A stretch of DNA of 64,000 nucleotides from Calliopum simillimum (GCA_951812925.1 OX638368.1:23251187-23315186); one strand, 5' to 3'. Numbered from the stretch's first letter, positions 1-11,365 are shown. The notes: generated by a model not told the origin, from the letters alone. Made by a program: numbers and translations.

Positions 1-395
1 ACCCTAACGAACTTTTCGACGCTGAATCCGAATCTGAGGTCAGAATTGCTTATAACTCTGGAAAATTTTGAGATATCCTTGCTTGAAGTTACAGAAAGCT
101 ATGTTTTCATGGTTTAGTTGCAGGAAAAGTTGTATTTCTAAATGTTTAATGTTATCGGATAGCCATAATCTTTCTTATAAAACTACAACTCAAAATCGGT
201 AAATCGGTAAGACTTAAAGGTATAGTTTGATAAGGAAGATTATGGTTATTCGATGCCAATAATTCCTGGAACTACGCCATAAGCCTGAAAACATACATCG
301 CTTTATTCAACTTAAAGCAAGGATATATCTTGCATGTATACAAGCAATTCTGACCTCGGATTTAGATTCAGCACTTCGACGCTGGGTACATAGCA
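1..395. repeat. Palindromic repeat at the left edge of the window
   Basis: The left arm (12-95) with TTCGACGCTGAATCC, GAGGTCAGAATTGCTT and GATATCCTTGCTT returns inverted at about 315-385 (AAGCAAGGATATATC, AAGCAATTCTGACCTC, TTCAGCACTTCGACGCTGG). A second inner pair (GATAGCCATAATCTT / AAGATTATGGTTATTCGAT) lies between. Similar text (GCTGAATCTGAATCC followed by GAGATATC) is found in the 52,694-53,638 foldback, so they are probably one superfamily. Confidence 0.6.
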
Positions 396-2284
396 TGTCC
401 TGTTAAAAGTTCATTCCATTTTTTTATTTTGTGTGACTGTATTATAGGCGTTATGACAATTTATTCCAAAAAAGATTTTAGAAAATTCCTACAGCTGTTG
501 TCTGGACAATCACATTTAGTTCTTACATATAAGTTTTTAGAGGAAAATACTACATTACTAGAAAAAATTAGAGTTACAAACAATAAAGACTGCCTGAATA
601 GTTTAGAATTGCTCAGTTGTGTGCTATAACTGCGCAAAGATGGCGAAATATCTATGTGCTCGATTTTTTTTTTCTTAATGGATATTTTTCCTTATCTAGA
701 CAGGTCTCAGTGACATCTAGAAACTGCCAAACTTCTAGTATATTTCAACGCCTTTTGATTCCCGAGCTGAAAGATATGATATGATTTTTGTATGATTTTT
801 CTTATCAAATTAAACTTTAACTTCTCCTAAAAAATTACGAAAATAGACATATCTATCGTATGTTTGCAACTTCTTACAAATATGGCTTAAAGATCTTTTA
901 ACCCATTACTTTCTGCTTTTATTTGTTTTAACTTGATATGTTCAAATTGGCTTAGCATTTTTTATTTTGCATGAATCCTTATTAACAAAAAAGAAAGAAA
1001 TTAAATTACACAAAAAAGAAAAGAAAAAAATTCTTGACCTTTAACTTGACCCCAAACTGTCAACACAAACAATTTATTTTCATTTATGCCAACTATCCTA
1101 TTCCTATCTTGAGAGCGCATCCCATTTTGCATAAATAATCCTATTGATTGCATTATTAGCAGCAAATTAAACCCAAGATATTGCATAAACACATATCTCA
1201 TTGTTTGAAGTTTGAATAGCCAGCCAAGCAATCATCCCAATTTATAGATTCAGAATTCAGGCAGCCAGCCAGCCACACAATAAAAGTGAAGAAGTGACAG
1301 CTTAATAACTGAAAGATCTACCACCGTCCGTATTCAAATGTGAGAAACACACAATGAGGATCATTTTCATGATCAATACACGCAAAATGATGATCAATAA
1401 ATTGTGCGTTGTTGCCGTTAATGCATTTTCCCAAGGTAAATCAGCACAAAAAAGAAAAAAACCAACGTCTAATTTCTTTGAAAAACAAAGAAAATTTGCT
1501 TTCAGTTTTTTCTTTTTCAAAAGATCTTCCTAAATAAAAAAATAAAGGAAAATCACAACAAAAAATACGCCAGGTACGTGTGTGAAAAAGAAAATTTCGC
1601 ACACATTAACGCAATGATCATAAATTTGGATTTTGCGCATCCTCTTCATCGTCATTTAACCTAATGGACCCTGACCTATGGACACGAGGACCCCTCTAAG
1701 CTGTGGCAAAAATCTCCTTTACGGGTGAATTCCTTAATATTTGTTGAATTTACTGCTTTTTTAGAAGATAAAAAATAGCGAAAAGGTTTTCGTCCTCTCT
1801 TCTCTTAAATTCAGTGTAATTGCTGCATAGGGGTTGTTGCAATATCTCAAGATTGTCGTTGCAAATATCCATCAAATGTAAGCGTTCAGTGCGTTTTTGG
1901 AATCCCATACTTTCTCTCATATTTGCTTAGGTCATAAAGTAAACTTAGGTTTGTATGCCGAAAAAATCATTAATTCTCAAATGATGATCAATGATATCGT
2001 ATGTGGGGAAAATTAAATTTGGTTGCAGCAAAGTCGTAGAGCTCTTGTAAAGCTGCAGCTTTAGTTTTTTATTGAAAGAAATGAAATCTTAAGATTGATG
2101 ATTATGTGGTGTAAAGGATTTCTTTCGAAGGAAGCCACCGGTTCACTTTCTTAACGTTGAATGCGTAATCCTTCTTTGTAGTTATTGGAACTGGATCTGC
2201 TGAAGATAAATACATGATTATCAACCTTCAGTTCGGATTTACTTACTATCATAACTTGTTTGCACATTGATTTTTACGATGTAA
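396..2284. other. Intergenic, nothing recognised
   Basis: AT-rich sequence with short A- and T-rich runs and a (CAGC)n-like patch near 1260-1275. Open frames here are short and lack codon or domain signal. No repeat boundaries could be set. Confidence 0.4.
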
Positions 2285-4751
2285 TTAGACTTCTACAGCT
2301 ATAATGTTAATCAAGCTTTTGAGATAAACTTAATTGATAGTTTATATAGTATGGATTTAGTTCAAATTAACCGTGTTTTAAATAAATTGAATAAGGTTTT
2401 AGATTTAGCATTTGTATCCAAAAACTGTAAAACTAAATTAAACGAAAGTCTATGCCCTATTTCTCCACCTGATATGCATCATAGTCCTCTGGTTTTAGAA
2501 TTTGATTTTTATGAATTTGAAAATTTTGTTCCAGTGAATAACTGCTACAATTTTAAATTATGCAACTTTGATTTTTTAAATTCAGTTTTTGATCAAATTG
2601 ATTGGACCGCTTTATTTTTAAGTCATAATGTCGCATCGTGTTTTGAAATTTTTAAAACTTTAATATCTCAAGTTTGTTCTGAGAATATCCCCCGATTACC
2701 ACAAAAGGTATACAAGTTACCGTGGTACACGAAAAATTTAAAAAAGTTAAAAAACTTGCGTAATAAATTTATGAGATTATTTAAATCAAGTAATGATACT
2801 CAGCACCAGCTAAAGTATATTCATTATACGAGAGAGTTCAATTTTTTAAATAAATTCCTCTATAAACAATATATTTTACGCTGTGAAAATAATATCAAAA
2901 CTAACCCTAAATCTTTTTGGAATTTTATTCAATCAAAAAAGGGGGGATCCTCCATTCCAAACTCAATGTATTATCTTGGAAAACAATCCTTTACTATAGA
3001 TGACACTGTTAATTTATTTGCTGATTTTTTTAAGTCAAATTATGAAGACCCAGTGCAGTGGAATGATGAATCAATTCTGAATAACGTCAATCCTGTCATT
3101 GATCTTGGAGCTATTTCAGTTTCTGAATCCGATGTTTTAAGTGCTCTCTCCATTATGAAGGTTAATGTTAAAATGGATATTGATGGTATTGCTTCAATAC
3201 TTCTCAACAAATGTGCGTGTGCATTGACAAAGCCGATTACCCAAATATTTAACAACTCACTTGCAACTGGTCAGTTTTTGGACTGTTGGAAAATTGCGTC
3301 TATAACTCCTGTTTTTAAAAGTGGCATAAAAAATGAGGTGTCCAATTATAGGCCAATTTCAAAACTGTCCAATATATCAAAACTTTTTGAGACCATTATT
3401 AAAGAAAAAATCTTCTTTCTGGTGAAACGTCACATCTGTATTGAACAGCATGGTTATTGTGCGGGTCGTTCTGCTATAACTAATTTAGCACTTTTTTCTA
3501 AATATTGTGTCTCATCTTTTGAGCAAGGAAATCAAGTTGATGTCATTTATACCGACTTTTCCAAGGCTTTTGATAAAGTTTGTCACAATGCCTTAGTTGC
3601 AAAGCTTTTTAAAATGGGTTTCCACTCTATCTTTTTGAAGTGGATACAATCCTACTTAGTCAACAGATCATGTTATGTTGAAATAAATAATGTCAAATCT
3701 GACAAATTTATTGCGTCATCTGGTGTTCCACAAGGCAGTATCCTTGGCCCTCTTTTCTTTATTTTATTTATAAATGATATTGGTAGTTGCATTACTTATG
3801 CAAATTTTCTACTTTATGCGGATGACTTAAAACTTTTTCTAAAGATTTCCACTATAAGTGATTCAGTTTTGCTACAAAATGACCTCAATCAAATTTATGT
3901 TTGGAGTGTTAAAAATTTTCTTCTGCTTAACATTAAAAAATGTTTCTCTTTAAGCTTTTATAAGTCGAGAGAAAGTATTGACTGTACATATAGTTTATCT
4001 GGTTTGCCTTTACAAAAGGTAACCTCAAATCGTGATCTTGGGGTTATTTTTGATTCGAAGTTTACATATGTTGAACACATCAATTACTTGATACCTAAGG
4101 CTTATGCATTACTTGCATTTGTACGAAGGAATAGTTCTGAGTTTTCAGATCCTCATACTTTTAAACTGCTTTTTAACTCGTTTGTAAGATCGCGGCTGGA
4201 ATATGCCTCATTCATCTGGAATCCGGGTTTTAGCATTTATTCCAATAGATTGGAAAAAGTGCAGAAATCTTTTACTAGATTTGCGTTGCGATCTTTGAAC
4301 TTTGAAACTGCTTTGCCTTCTTATAGTGCTAGATGCCAACTTTTGGGATTAAAATCGCTAGAGACAAGACGTAAGATTCATTCCCTAAATTTGATTCATG
4401 ATCTTATATCTGGGTCTATAGATTGTGCTCCTTTATTGCAATGTGTGATTTTTAATATTCCTTCAAGACCGTTGCGACATCATGATTTGTTTTATATTCA
4501 ATTTCATAGGACTAATTATGCGCATAATGAACCAATAACTAGAGCTGTATCTCTTTTGAATTCGTTACTTGCTCGTGATAATAACTTAGATTTAAGTTCA
4601 TCAAAAAATAGGTTTCAAAGCTTATTAAATACTTTATTTTTAGTTTGATTTAAAATTGTTAATTTAAGTACTATTAGTTCTTATTATTGTGTACCTCTAG
4701 TCTGTAAGGATATGTAATCCAAAGACTCAATAAACATAAACATAAACATAT
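2285..4751 (+). mobile_element. 5'-truncated non-LTR retrotransposon (CR1/L2-like)
   Basis: Contains one long open frame (separate entry) whose coding sense continues upstream to a TAA at 2282, so the 5' end was lost inside the endonuclease domain. The element ends in a simple tail of about three AAACAT units (4729-4750) following a short 3' UTR, as in several non-LTR clades. I found no clear target-site duplication. Confidence 0.75.
2351..4648 (+). CDS. Non-LTR reverse transcriptase (endonuclease C-terminal end plus RT)
   Basis: A 765-residue frame without stops. Residues 1-50 match the end of an AP-like endonuclease (LNKLNKVLDLAF ... HHSPLVLEF). The RT core is complete: TDFSKAFDK with Asp402, GVPQGSILGP from about 458, and catalytic YADD at 489-492. 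The C-terminal third has the usual LEYASFIWNP motif. The intact catalytic residues and long open frame point to a fairly recent insertion, but the missing endonuclease N terminus and ORF1 make it non-autonomous. The motif set looks CR1/L2-like rather than Jockey; clade is inferred. It has no host role. Confidence 0.85.
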   Translation: MDLVQINRVLNKLNKVLDLAFVSKNCKTKLNESLCPISPPDMHHSPLVLEFDFYEFENFVPVNNCYNFKLCNFDFLNSVFDQIDWTALFLSHNVASCFEIFKTLISQVCSENIPRLPQKVYKLPWYTKNLKKLKNLRNKFMRLFKSSNDTQHQLKYIHYTREFNFLNKFLYKQYILRCENNIKTNPKSFWNFIQSKKGGSSIPNSMYYLGKQSFTIDDTVNLFADFFKSNYEDPVQWNDESILNNVNPVIDLGAISVSESDVLSALSIMKVNVKMDIDGIASILLNKCACALTKPITQIFNNSLATGQFLDCWKIASITPVFKSGIKNEVSNYRPISKLSNISKLFETIIKEKIFFLVKRHICIEQHGYCAGRSAITNLALFSKYCVSSFEQGNQVDVIYTDFSKAFDKVCHNALVAKLFKMGFHSIFLKWIQSYLVNRSCYVEINNVKSDKFIASSGVPQGSILGPLFFILFINDIGSCITYANFLLYADDLKLFLKISTISDSVLLQNDLNQIYVWSVKNFLLLNIKKCFSLSFYKSRESIDCTYSLSGLPLQKVTSNRDLGVIFDSKFTYVEHINYLIPKAYALLAFVRRNSSEFSDPHTFKLLFNSFVRSRLEYASFIWNPGFSIYSNRLEKVQKSFTRFALRSLNFETALPSYSARCQLLGLKSLETRRKIHSLNLIHDLISGSIDCAPLLQCVIFNIPSRPLRHHDLFYIQFHRTNYAHNEPITRAVSLLNSLLARDNNLDLSSSKNRFQSLLNTLFLV

Positions 4752-6009
4752 ATTGTTGAATTAATATCCAAATTTGAACGATCCAATTCGACTGTTTTAA
4801 ATCTTTTCGATATTATTTAATACTTATGTTTTTTGATATTTTTTCATGTTTTTCGCTATGCTTTAAATGCTTTCCAGACTAATCGTAACTTTCCGACTAT
4901 AATGACTTTTTCAATACTTTTGAATTTATAGCTTCTTCGAAACAACCAAGACATTCAATGGCAATTTTCATAACAACATTTCTGTGCCATCCATACCAGT
5001 TGTTAACTACAACCAAATCGTGGTGTATATAATCAAATTGTTTTCTCTATGTAGTTGAAAAATATCACCATACAGCAATAATGCAATAATTTTTCCATGT
5101 GTACCTACCGCGTTTTTGTTGCTTAAACGTATAAATCCTTTCACAAAAGGTGGTCCATGAAAGAAAAAAAAAAAATTGACCGTTGATGTGACAACAGGAA
5201 AACTGAGTTCAAAGTAATTTTAAGCTGCATTTACAAAAGTAGCGATAGAGAGCGAAACGAAAAAAATAAACAACCAACCCAAAATCCGCGCTGACCCTTA
5301 ATTAAATGTATTTATGAACTTCAACCCTTCGCCATATACCTTAAAATGTTCGTACATACATGTATATATGGTGATCATCACGTTATAGAGCATCTCGCTA
5401 AAACGCAAGCTGTTCCCAAAATCTCTCGTAGCCGAAATGCATCATCATATGCGTTAGCATGCAAAGTTTGAAAATTTTGTTCATTCTTCATGTAGGGTAC
5501 ATTGTTGACCAAATCAAATTTAATATGGACCGTTGTGTGTTGTTTGCGAATACAAAAGGATTGCATTTGAGCAAAAAAAATTTAAAAACCAAACTGGTTT
5601 TAAATTTCCGAATCGCATCCATCAAAAATGAAACTTTTTACCATTTCATGGTTCTTGGTCATAAAACTAAAGGGGTTTTTGTTACGTTTTTATAGGATAT
5701 ATTTACAGCAGGGCAATTGAAAAAAAAAAAAAAATATTTTTTAGACTACGTTCTACTCTAATTTTGTGCCTATTGTGCCCAATATTTACAATATTCTGGA
5801 AAATTTTTGGATCCTAAGCTCAAGAAACACAGCATTCTTAATTCGGGGGTGTAGCAGATCGTATAAAACTTAAAGTGATGCTATCTAAACTGCACACACC
5901 TATCCTCAATCAAAAATAAGTTTCATGAAAATGCCTAATGAAACGCTTCACGAGATCATCTTATTTCAGCTATTTCATAGTTTCGAAATCTGTTCCGATT
6001 GAAATCCTA
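4752..6009. other. Intergenic, nothing recognised
   Basis: AT-rich with poly(A) runs near 5165 and 5720. Two opposed short open frames around 5380-5700 have no domain signal. Confidence 0.4.
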
Positions 6010-6496
6010 GGTCAGGTTAGAGTGGCGGTTTAGCGATGCAAGCTAAAGCCTAAGTAGCACTAAAAGTGCCATTTTAATACCACAAAAGTGACTTGACAGA
6101 CTGGTATAAGTGTATGTGAAAATTTTAATCACCTAACTAATGATATCTATATTCAGTTAGTCCTATTAACGTAATTGAGCAGCAAGCCAATTTCAATGTC
6201 GGCAATTTCGCTGAGTGTATTGAAAAAGGCTTTCCCAGTGGGCAGTCACAGAGAAAGTGTTCAAGAGATTCTTGCTCGATTGCAACTAAGCAACTCCGAC
6301 AAAAGGGGTTGAAAGAGATGCGTAGTTTTTCGGTTACGGTTATTAGCTAGTAAATAAGTAGTTTTTGACCTGCTATATAAAGGCCAGATTGACCTGGATA
6401 TCCTTCATGTAGTCAATGCTTTCCAATTATTGTTCGCCTCGGTTAAGTAAAATGAGAAGATCCTCTTCTTTACTATACCTAGCGGAGTATGTACCC

Positions 6497-7170
6497 TAGG
6501 CATGCGCTTATTTTACGATTTTCTGATTTTCGTTGATGCCGCCCCCTGAAATCCTTCGAATGGTCATAAAAACAAATACTATGAAGTTTCACGGCGATCG
6601 GATAACGATAACACGGCCCGCAAGAGAGGTCAAGGTCAAGTTGAGGTTTCAGGCAAAAAATAATGAAAATTTTTTTTAAACTTAGTTAAATTAGTCAAAC
6701 CATAATTTTATCTTATAGCAAATTGAACTACCTTTCTAACAAGCTATAATTGTTTAAAATCGGGTAATAAATACGAATTTTAGGAATTTTTCTTTTACAG
6801 CATTAGCAAAATTGCCGCAAAATACCATATGTAGTAGTATAGCATTTTGCGGCAATTTTGCTAATGCTGTAAAAGAAAAATTCCTAAAATTCGTATTTAT
6901 TACCCGATTTTAAACAATTATAGCTTGTTAGAAAGGTAGTTCAATTTGCTATAAGATAAAATTATGGTTTGACTAATTTAATTAAGTTTAAAAAAAAATT
7001 TCATGATTTTTTGCCTGAAACCTCAACTTGACCTTGACCTCTCTTGCGGGCCGGGTTATCATTATCCGATCGCCGTGAAACTTCATAGTATTTGTTTTTA
7101 TGACCATTCGAAGGATTTCAGGGGGCGGCATCAACGAAAATCAGAAAATCGTAAAATAAGCGCATGCCTA
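6497..7170. mobile_element. Near-perfect foldback element (674 bp) with 8-bp target duplication
   Basis: Two arms of about 327 bp (6497-6823 and 6844-7170) are reverse complements with only about five mismatches and no net length difference; the loop is about 20 bp. Ends begin TAGGCATGCGC. The 8-bp duplication ATGTACCC flanks both sides (6489-6496, 7171-7178). The 8-bp duplication plus a TAGG terminus suggests mobilisation by hAT-type transposase, though P-type is possible. The open frame at 7003-7263 is a by-product of the arm. Confidence 0.85.
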
Positions 7171-7179
7171 ATGTACCCG

Positions 7180-7288
7180 CACCGTACTGGTGACGTTAAG
7201 GGAGGAACCGTGCCTATCAAGTTCGTCAGCCTTTTCGTTGCCCTCGATGTCCCTATGGCCTAGAACCCAAACGAAAGCAATATCAAAC
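7180..7288 (-). pseudogene. RNase H, C-terminal half, of the LOA-like element
   Basis: The minus strand reads RFDIAFVWVLGHRDIEGNEK followed by ADEL, the conserved VWVPGH.GI.GNE.AD ending of retroelement RNase H. It continues the same frame as the piece at 9546-9846 once the Transib and one copy of its 5-bp duplication are set aside. It stops at the foldback insertion. Confidence 0.8.
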
Positions 7289-7669
7289 CGACGCACAATG
7301 GGAGATTGTGGCCATAAATAGGTAAAATTTGAAAGTGCTACGCATTTAAAAAATTTTTACGCCAATCGTCAGATAATACTTAGGGACGGAAAAAAAAACT
7401 ATAAAAGTTTAAAATTTTGTTTTGGCTTAGCAACACAGTGAGCCCAAAGTTGGACTTTAAACAGAAAAAATGCTCTACAGAACTTTTAAAATTAGGAACT
7501 GCTGGATAAACGCTCTAGTTAATTTGTTTTAAGCCCGATCCACTAATGTAGCATATCGTTAGAAAGTATATTGTTTCTACTTTGTTAAAAATATTTTTTT
7601 TTTTGTTTGCCGATTTTATGTGAGTTATAGTGGTTTTTCAAATATTTAAAAAAAAATGGTAAAAATGGA

Positions 7670-8165
7670 AAAATTGCAAACTTTGACATTAAAAAAAAAA
7701 AAAACACATTTTCTGATTTTCATTATTTTTCAATATAATATGTGGCCAAGTATGCTTAATCGATATGCAAAGTCCCTACTGCCTTTTTTGAGAACTTTTT
7801 TTTTATAAACTTTTTCATATTGTGGTTTTTGACGGGACAAAATAAGTTGACTTTTTTGGAACGCTATTTTTAATTCGTTTGTATCGAAATATATCAAGAT
7901 AGCATTTTGTCATAAAGTACAAGCATTTAGCTTTTAAAAAAACATTTGTTTGAGTTTTTATGTATGATAGGTGAATTATGGTGATTTTTCGAAAATTTAA
8001 GCTCAAAAAGCCAAAATCGATAAATTGTACAAACTTTGACATTAAAAAAAAAAAAACACATTTTCTGATTTTCATTATTTTTCAATATAATATGTGGCCA
8101 AGTATGCTTAATCGAAATGCAAAGTCCCTACTGCCTTTTTTGAGAACTTTTTTTTCTATGAATTT
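7670..8165. repeat. Direct duplication inside the Transib
   Basis: About 125 bp from 7678 (CAAACTTTGACATT through GCCTTTTTTGAGAAC) recurs from about 8030 with only a few differences. The period is 352 bp. The intervening sequence is unrelated AT-rich text. The high similarity suggests a recent duplication within the element. Confidence 0.75.
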
Positions 8166-8884
8166 TTTCCTGTAGCAGTTTTTGAGAAAAAAAAATATTT
8201 TTATTTCTTTACATTCTGCAACGTTTTACAATATATTTATCAATTTTAAGCTTACAGTCTTCTTAAATTCCAAAAAAAAATATTTTTTAAGAGAAGGGTG
8301 ACAGGTAAGGGGTATATTTCCTCCTTTTAATCCCCCTTGGGACTCACCCTTTCTTAAAATAAGCCAAGAGCATATTGAATTTAGTAATAAATGATGATTT
8401 CTATCAGAAATCATACAAAAATTCCGACTCAATAATTTAATTATAAACCAAATTTTTTATTTTTTTTTGGTAACCTTTGTTTGTTGTTGGATAATTTGGT
8501 AGGTCATATAAAATCAAATTGACTTTCAGTCAACTTCGTTATAATATTGGTTGTGGTGCTGATGGCTGACGTACGCATCTATCACGCAATGCATTGCAAT
8601 CCACACGAAAGGTTTCCCAGTCAAATTTTTACAAATAGTAAAAACAATAATATGTTTTTTTTTCTAATACATAATTGTTTTTAAAAAAAAAAATTGCTAA
8701 TTTTTAATATGGTACAGTATAAAATGAAATTAAAAAAAGCCAAAACCGAAAAATTTCTATGACTATGTTTTTTTTACCTATGCATTTTGCCTAATGTAAA
8801 TCATTATCTGTTCAAAACAACAAAAATAAAAAAAAATGCATATCTGGATTAACGTATTTTCGGAGATATTGATAAGTTAATTTT

Positions 8885-9160
8885 TTGGTAGGCGTGGCAC
8901 TGCCCATTTTTCTAGTGCGGATTATTTGTTCTGATGGTCTTTTAATATGTACCAAATAATATCTATCTTCGGCAAATATTTTCAGAAATATGATGATTTT
9001 TTTTTTTTGAAGGCGTGGCACCGCCCATTTGTCTAATGGATATTATTTGTCCTGATGATTTTTACACATTCACCAAATCTCATTTATCTGCGTCAAAGAG
9101 TATCGGTGATATGATTAGTCAATTTTTTGGGGGGCGTGGCACCGCCCACTTTTTTAGTAT
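8885..9160. repeat. Three-unit tandem repeat of 121 bp inside the Transib
   Basis: GGCGTGGCAC(C/T)GCCCA starts at 8891, 9012 and 9133, exactly 121 bp apart each time. The core is itself nearly palindromic. The text between (ATTATTTG(T/C)CTGATG, ACCAAAT) repeats with divergence. Confidence 0.75.
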
Positions 9161-9545
9161 ATTGCTTAGCCTTTTTTTGTACTAGCATAATATAAAAACT
9201 TCTTTAAAATCGGTTACTTAGTTTCCGAGTTAATAAGGGACAAATACACAAACAAACAAAATCTAGTTTTTATAAAGTAGATTTTCGTTTATTCCTCATA
9301 ACTTGAAAACTATAAAAGATAGCGCAAAATTTTTAACATTTTTGAAATAAGCGGGGTCAAGTTATTGAAAATTGATACCCATTTTGAAAAAAAATTCGGA
9401 CCACGCCCCAACTTTGTATGGGAGGTAGGCGTGTCCGTCGGTGGATTTTAATGTAAAAAACATCTGTACCAAATCTCAATAGCCTAGCTCTATTATTACT
9501 ATATATGACCGCCCTTCCATACAAACCCTCCCATTGTGCGACGTC

Positions 9546-9846
9546 CGATCCTGAATTACTCCTTCTTGCAGTCCCCCACCAATTTTGACCTTATTATTGC
9601 TGAATTCAGTGCTTTGATAGCTGCCTGACTGTCTGAGAGAATTGCCAATTTTCCGTAAATGTCATTATTCCCTAATGATTTGCAGGCTTCGAGGGCGGCA
9701 AAAACTTCTGCCTGAAAAACGCTGGCTGAATCTGGCAAGCGAATTGATTGAGATAGTTTCAGGTCTTTTGAAAATATTCCCGCGCCAACACCACACTCCA
9801 TCTTGGAGCCATCGGTGTATATGGCGGTTTCAAAATTTAGGTTGAT
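9546..9846 (-). pseudogene. RNase H, N-terminal half, of the LOA-like element
   Basis: The minus strand reads ETAIYTDGSK (first catalytic Asp), then SVFQAEVFAALEAC (catalytic Glu) and LAILSDSQAAIKAL (second Asp). A single TAA at about 9555 breaks the frame just before the Transib insertion. The remaining catalytic Asp lies beyond the insertion, at about 7230-7210 (GNEKADEL). Confidence 0.8.
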
Positions 9847-9958
9847 ACTGCCATCTTTCGACTGAGCTCTATCAGGAATCCATATTCGAAAGTTATTATC
9901 AAACTGAGTATGGGACAGGTGTAATCTGTTGAGCTGGTGAGCTCAGTTTGCAGATCTT

Positions 9959-10420
9959 CTAGGATGGCAGAGTGACCATACGGTTTTGGTACCCAAGAGC
10001 CGATTTCCCTGAGTCTAACTGCGCTGCTTTAATAAAAGAGGTAGGAGGCAAAAGGTGTAAAATAATGCTTAGAGCTGCGATAGGGCAAGATCTCAGTGCC
10101 CCCGTTACACCGACACATGCGGTCCTTTGCACCCTCTCTAGTTTTGCCTGATTATAGCCTTTGCTAGTGGCTGGCCACCAAACTAGGGAGCCATAAGTGA
10201 GGATTGGACGTACTACTGCTGTGTACATCCAAAGTACCATATTTGGTTGAAGTCCCCATTTTTTACTGACAATTTTTTTGCACCTCAGTTCGATGTTTTC
10301 TTTCCAGTTTAGCTTTGGATCCAGTATGACTCCTAGATACTTGGCTGTCTTGGAAAGTGTCAGAGTATGCCCATTCAGCCGAGGGAGATTGAAGACGGAA
10401 TAGGACAAGCATAAAAGCAA
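9959..10420 (-). pseudogene. RT thumb region of the LOA-like element (partial)
   Basis: Encodes about 150 residues with KYLGVILDPKLNWKENI and MYTAVVRPILTYGSLVWW, typical of the region after the RT catalytic core in non-LTR elements that carry RNase H. The catalytic palm with YADD is absent because the element is 5'-truncated near 10,425. The thumb text runs continuously but ends without the linker into RNase H in the same frame. Confidence 0.75.
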
Positions 10421-10439
10421 AAGCTTAAAAATAATATAC

Positions 10440-10695
10440 TGAAAATGTTTTTTAGATAATCTAACAAAATTTCACTCGGACACTAAGAACTATAAATGCA
10501 AGCTCTGAGCAAAAACTACGCAAACTTGGACAAAAGCAAGCAAAATATCCAAAATGATTTAGAGAAAGCGTTTTTTGAGATAATTCAACCAAATTTCACT
10601 CTGACACTGACAACAGTAAGTGCAAGATCTGAGCAAAAGCTATGTGAATTCGGACGAGAAAACATAATTTTTCAAAATAGTTCAGTGTAGAGTAT
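10440..10695 (+). repeat. Two diverged DINE-array units
   Basis: The text GATAATTCAACCAAATTTCAC...AGCTCTGAGCAAAA appears twice (about 10455-10560 and 10575-10690), in the opposite orientation to the 142-bp array at 47.5 kb. Ends are not clear. Confidence 0.5.
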
Positions 10696-11365
10696 TTTAT
10701 GTTTGGCCAGTTAAACAAACTAGTTTTTTTTTTTTTCGAATAATTAAATTTGGATTACGAGGTGCAACTCTGAACTGCCAGGCAATCTTCGTTCGTGTCA
10801 ACGAAAATGAAACTCCAAACCTTGTAAAACCATGATTAACAGCGCCTTGCTACAGAATTTAAAAGATCCTATGTCTTTACAAATGAGATGTCAAAAGTAG
10901 AGACAAATAGTTTACAAACACTGAGTCTAACTTTCAAGGTAGCAGGAAACGAAACTTTTCGAAGATATCGTGGAATCGACTGATGGAACAAAAAATACGT
11001 GAATCGAGGAATGTTGGCGAGAAAGCATAAATAAATATTAACTAGTATTATATTACATAGTGTCGAAATTCCGATTTATGGCCAAAAAACACTCAAAATG
11101 AGTTATGAAATATGTTAGTGCCAATAAGGGAAAGGCGCTGGAATAAAAAATAAAGATGCCACGTCGCCAAAATATTTCGTCCTTTATATGGGGCTGAAAT
11201 ACCTTCTATTCAAAGGATCATAATTCAGAAAGTAAGAGTCCTATTGGAAAAGAGCATTTAAAAAATTAATAGTTCGATGTAAGCTATGTATTTAAAAAAA
11301 AATGTCTTTTTAAGAAAATCACAAAAATTTTCCCGCATTATTTATGTCAAATATCGGTACTGCAA
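10696..11365. other. Intergenic, nothing recognised
   Basis: No open frame with domain signal and no repeat recognised by eye. Confidence 0.4.

Larger units (their letters stand above)
7294..9538. mobile_element. Non-autonomous Transib element (2,245 bp)
   Basis: Both ends carry the inverted repeat CACAATGGGAG, and both flanks carry the 5-bp duplication CGACG (7289-7293, 9539-9543). A CACWATG-type terminus together with a CGNCG target duplication is the known signature of Transib, the superfamily related to RAG1. No transposase frame is present. Inside are a direct repeat with 352-bp spacing (landmarks at 7704 and 8056) and a three-unit tandem array (separate entry). It sits within the RNase H domain of a non-LTR element, which gives an independent check on both ends. 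Confidence 0.85.
6010..10430 (-). mobile_element. LOA/I-like non-LTR retrotransposon remnant, split by two DNA elements
   Basis: Read on the minus strand, pieces lie in the right order: RT thumb (10420-9959), RNase H N-terminal half (about 9846-9546), RNase H C-terminal half (about 7288-7180), and a 3'-terminal Cys/His motif of the form CRSC...HFLCDC (about 6300-6230). The 3' end is near 6010, with an AACCT-type tail. It is interrupted by a Transib (7294-9538) and a foldback element (6497-7170). Its 5' part is missing. Clade is inferred from having RNase H plus the thumb text YTAVVRPILTYGSLVWW. Confidence 0.75.

Noticed and set aside
7003..7263. 86-residue open frame
   Set aside because: Lies across the arm of a foldback and the antisense of an RNase H fragment; no independent signal.
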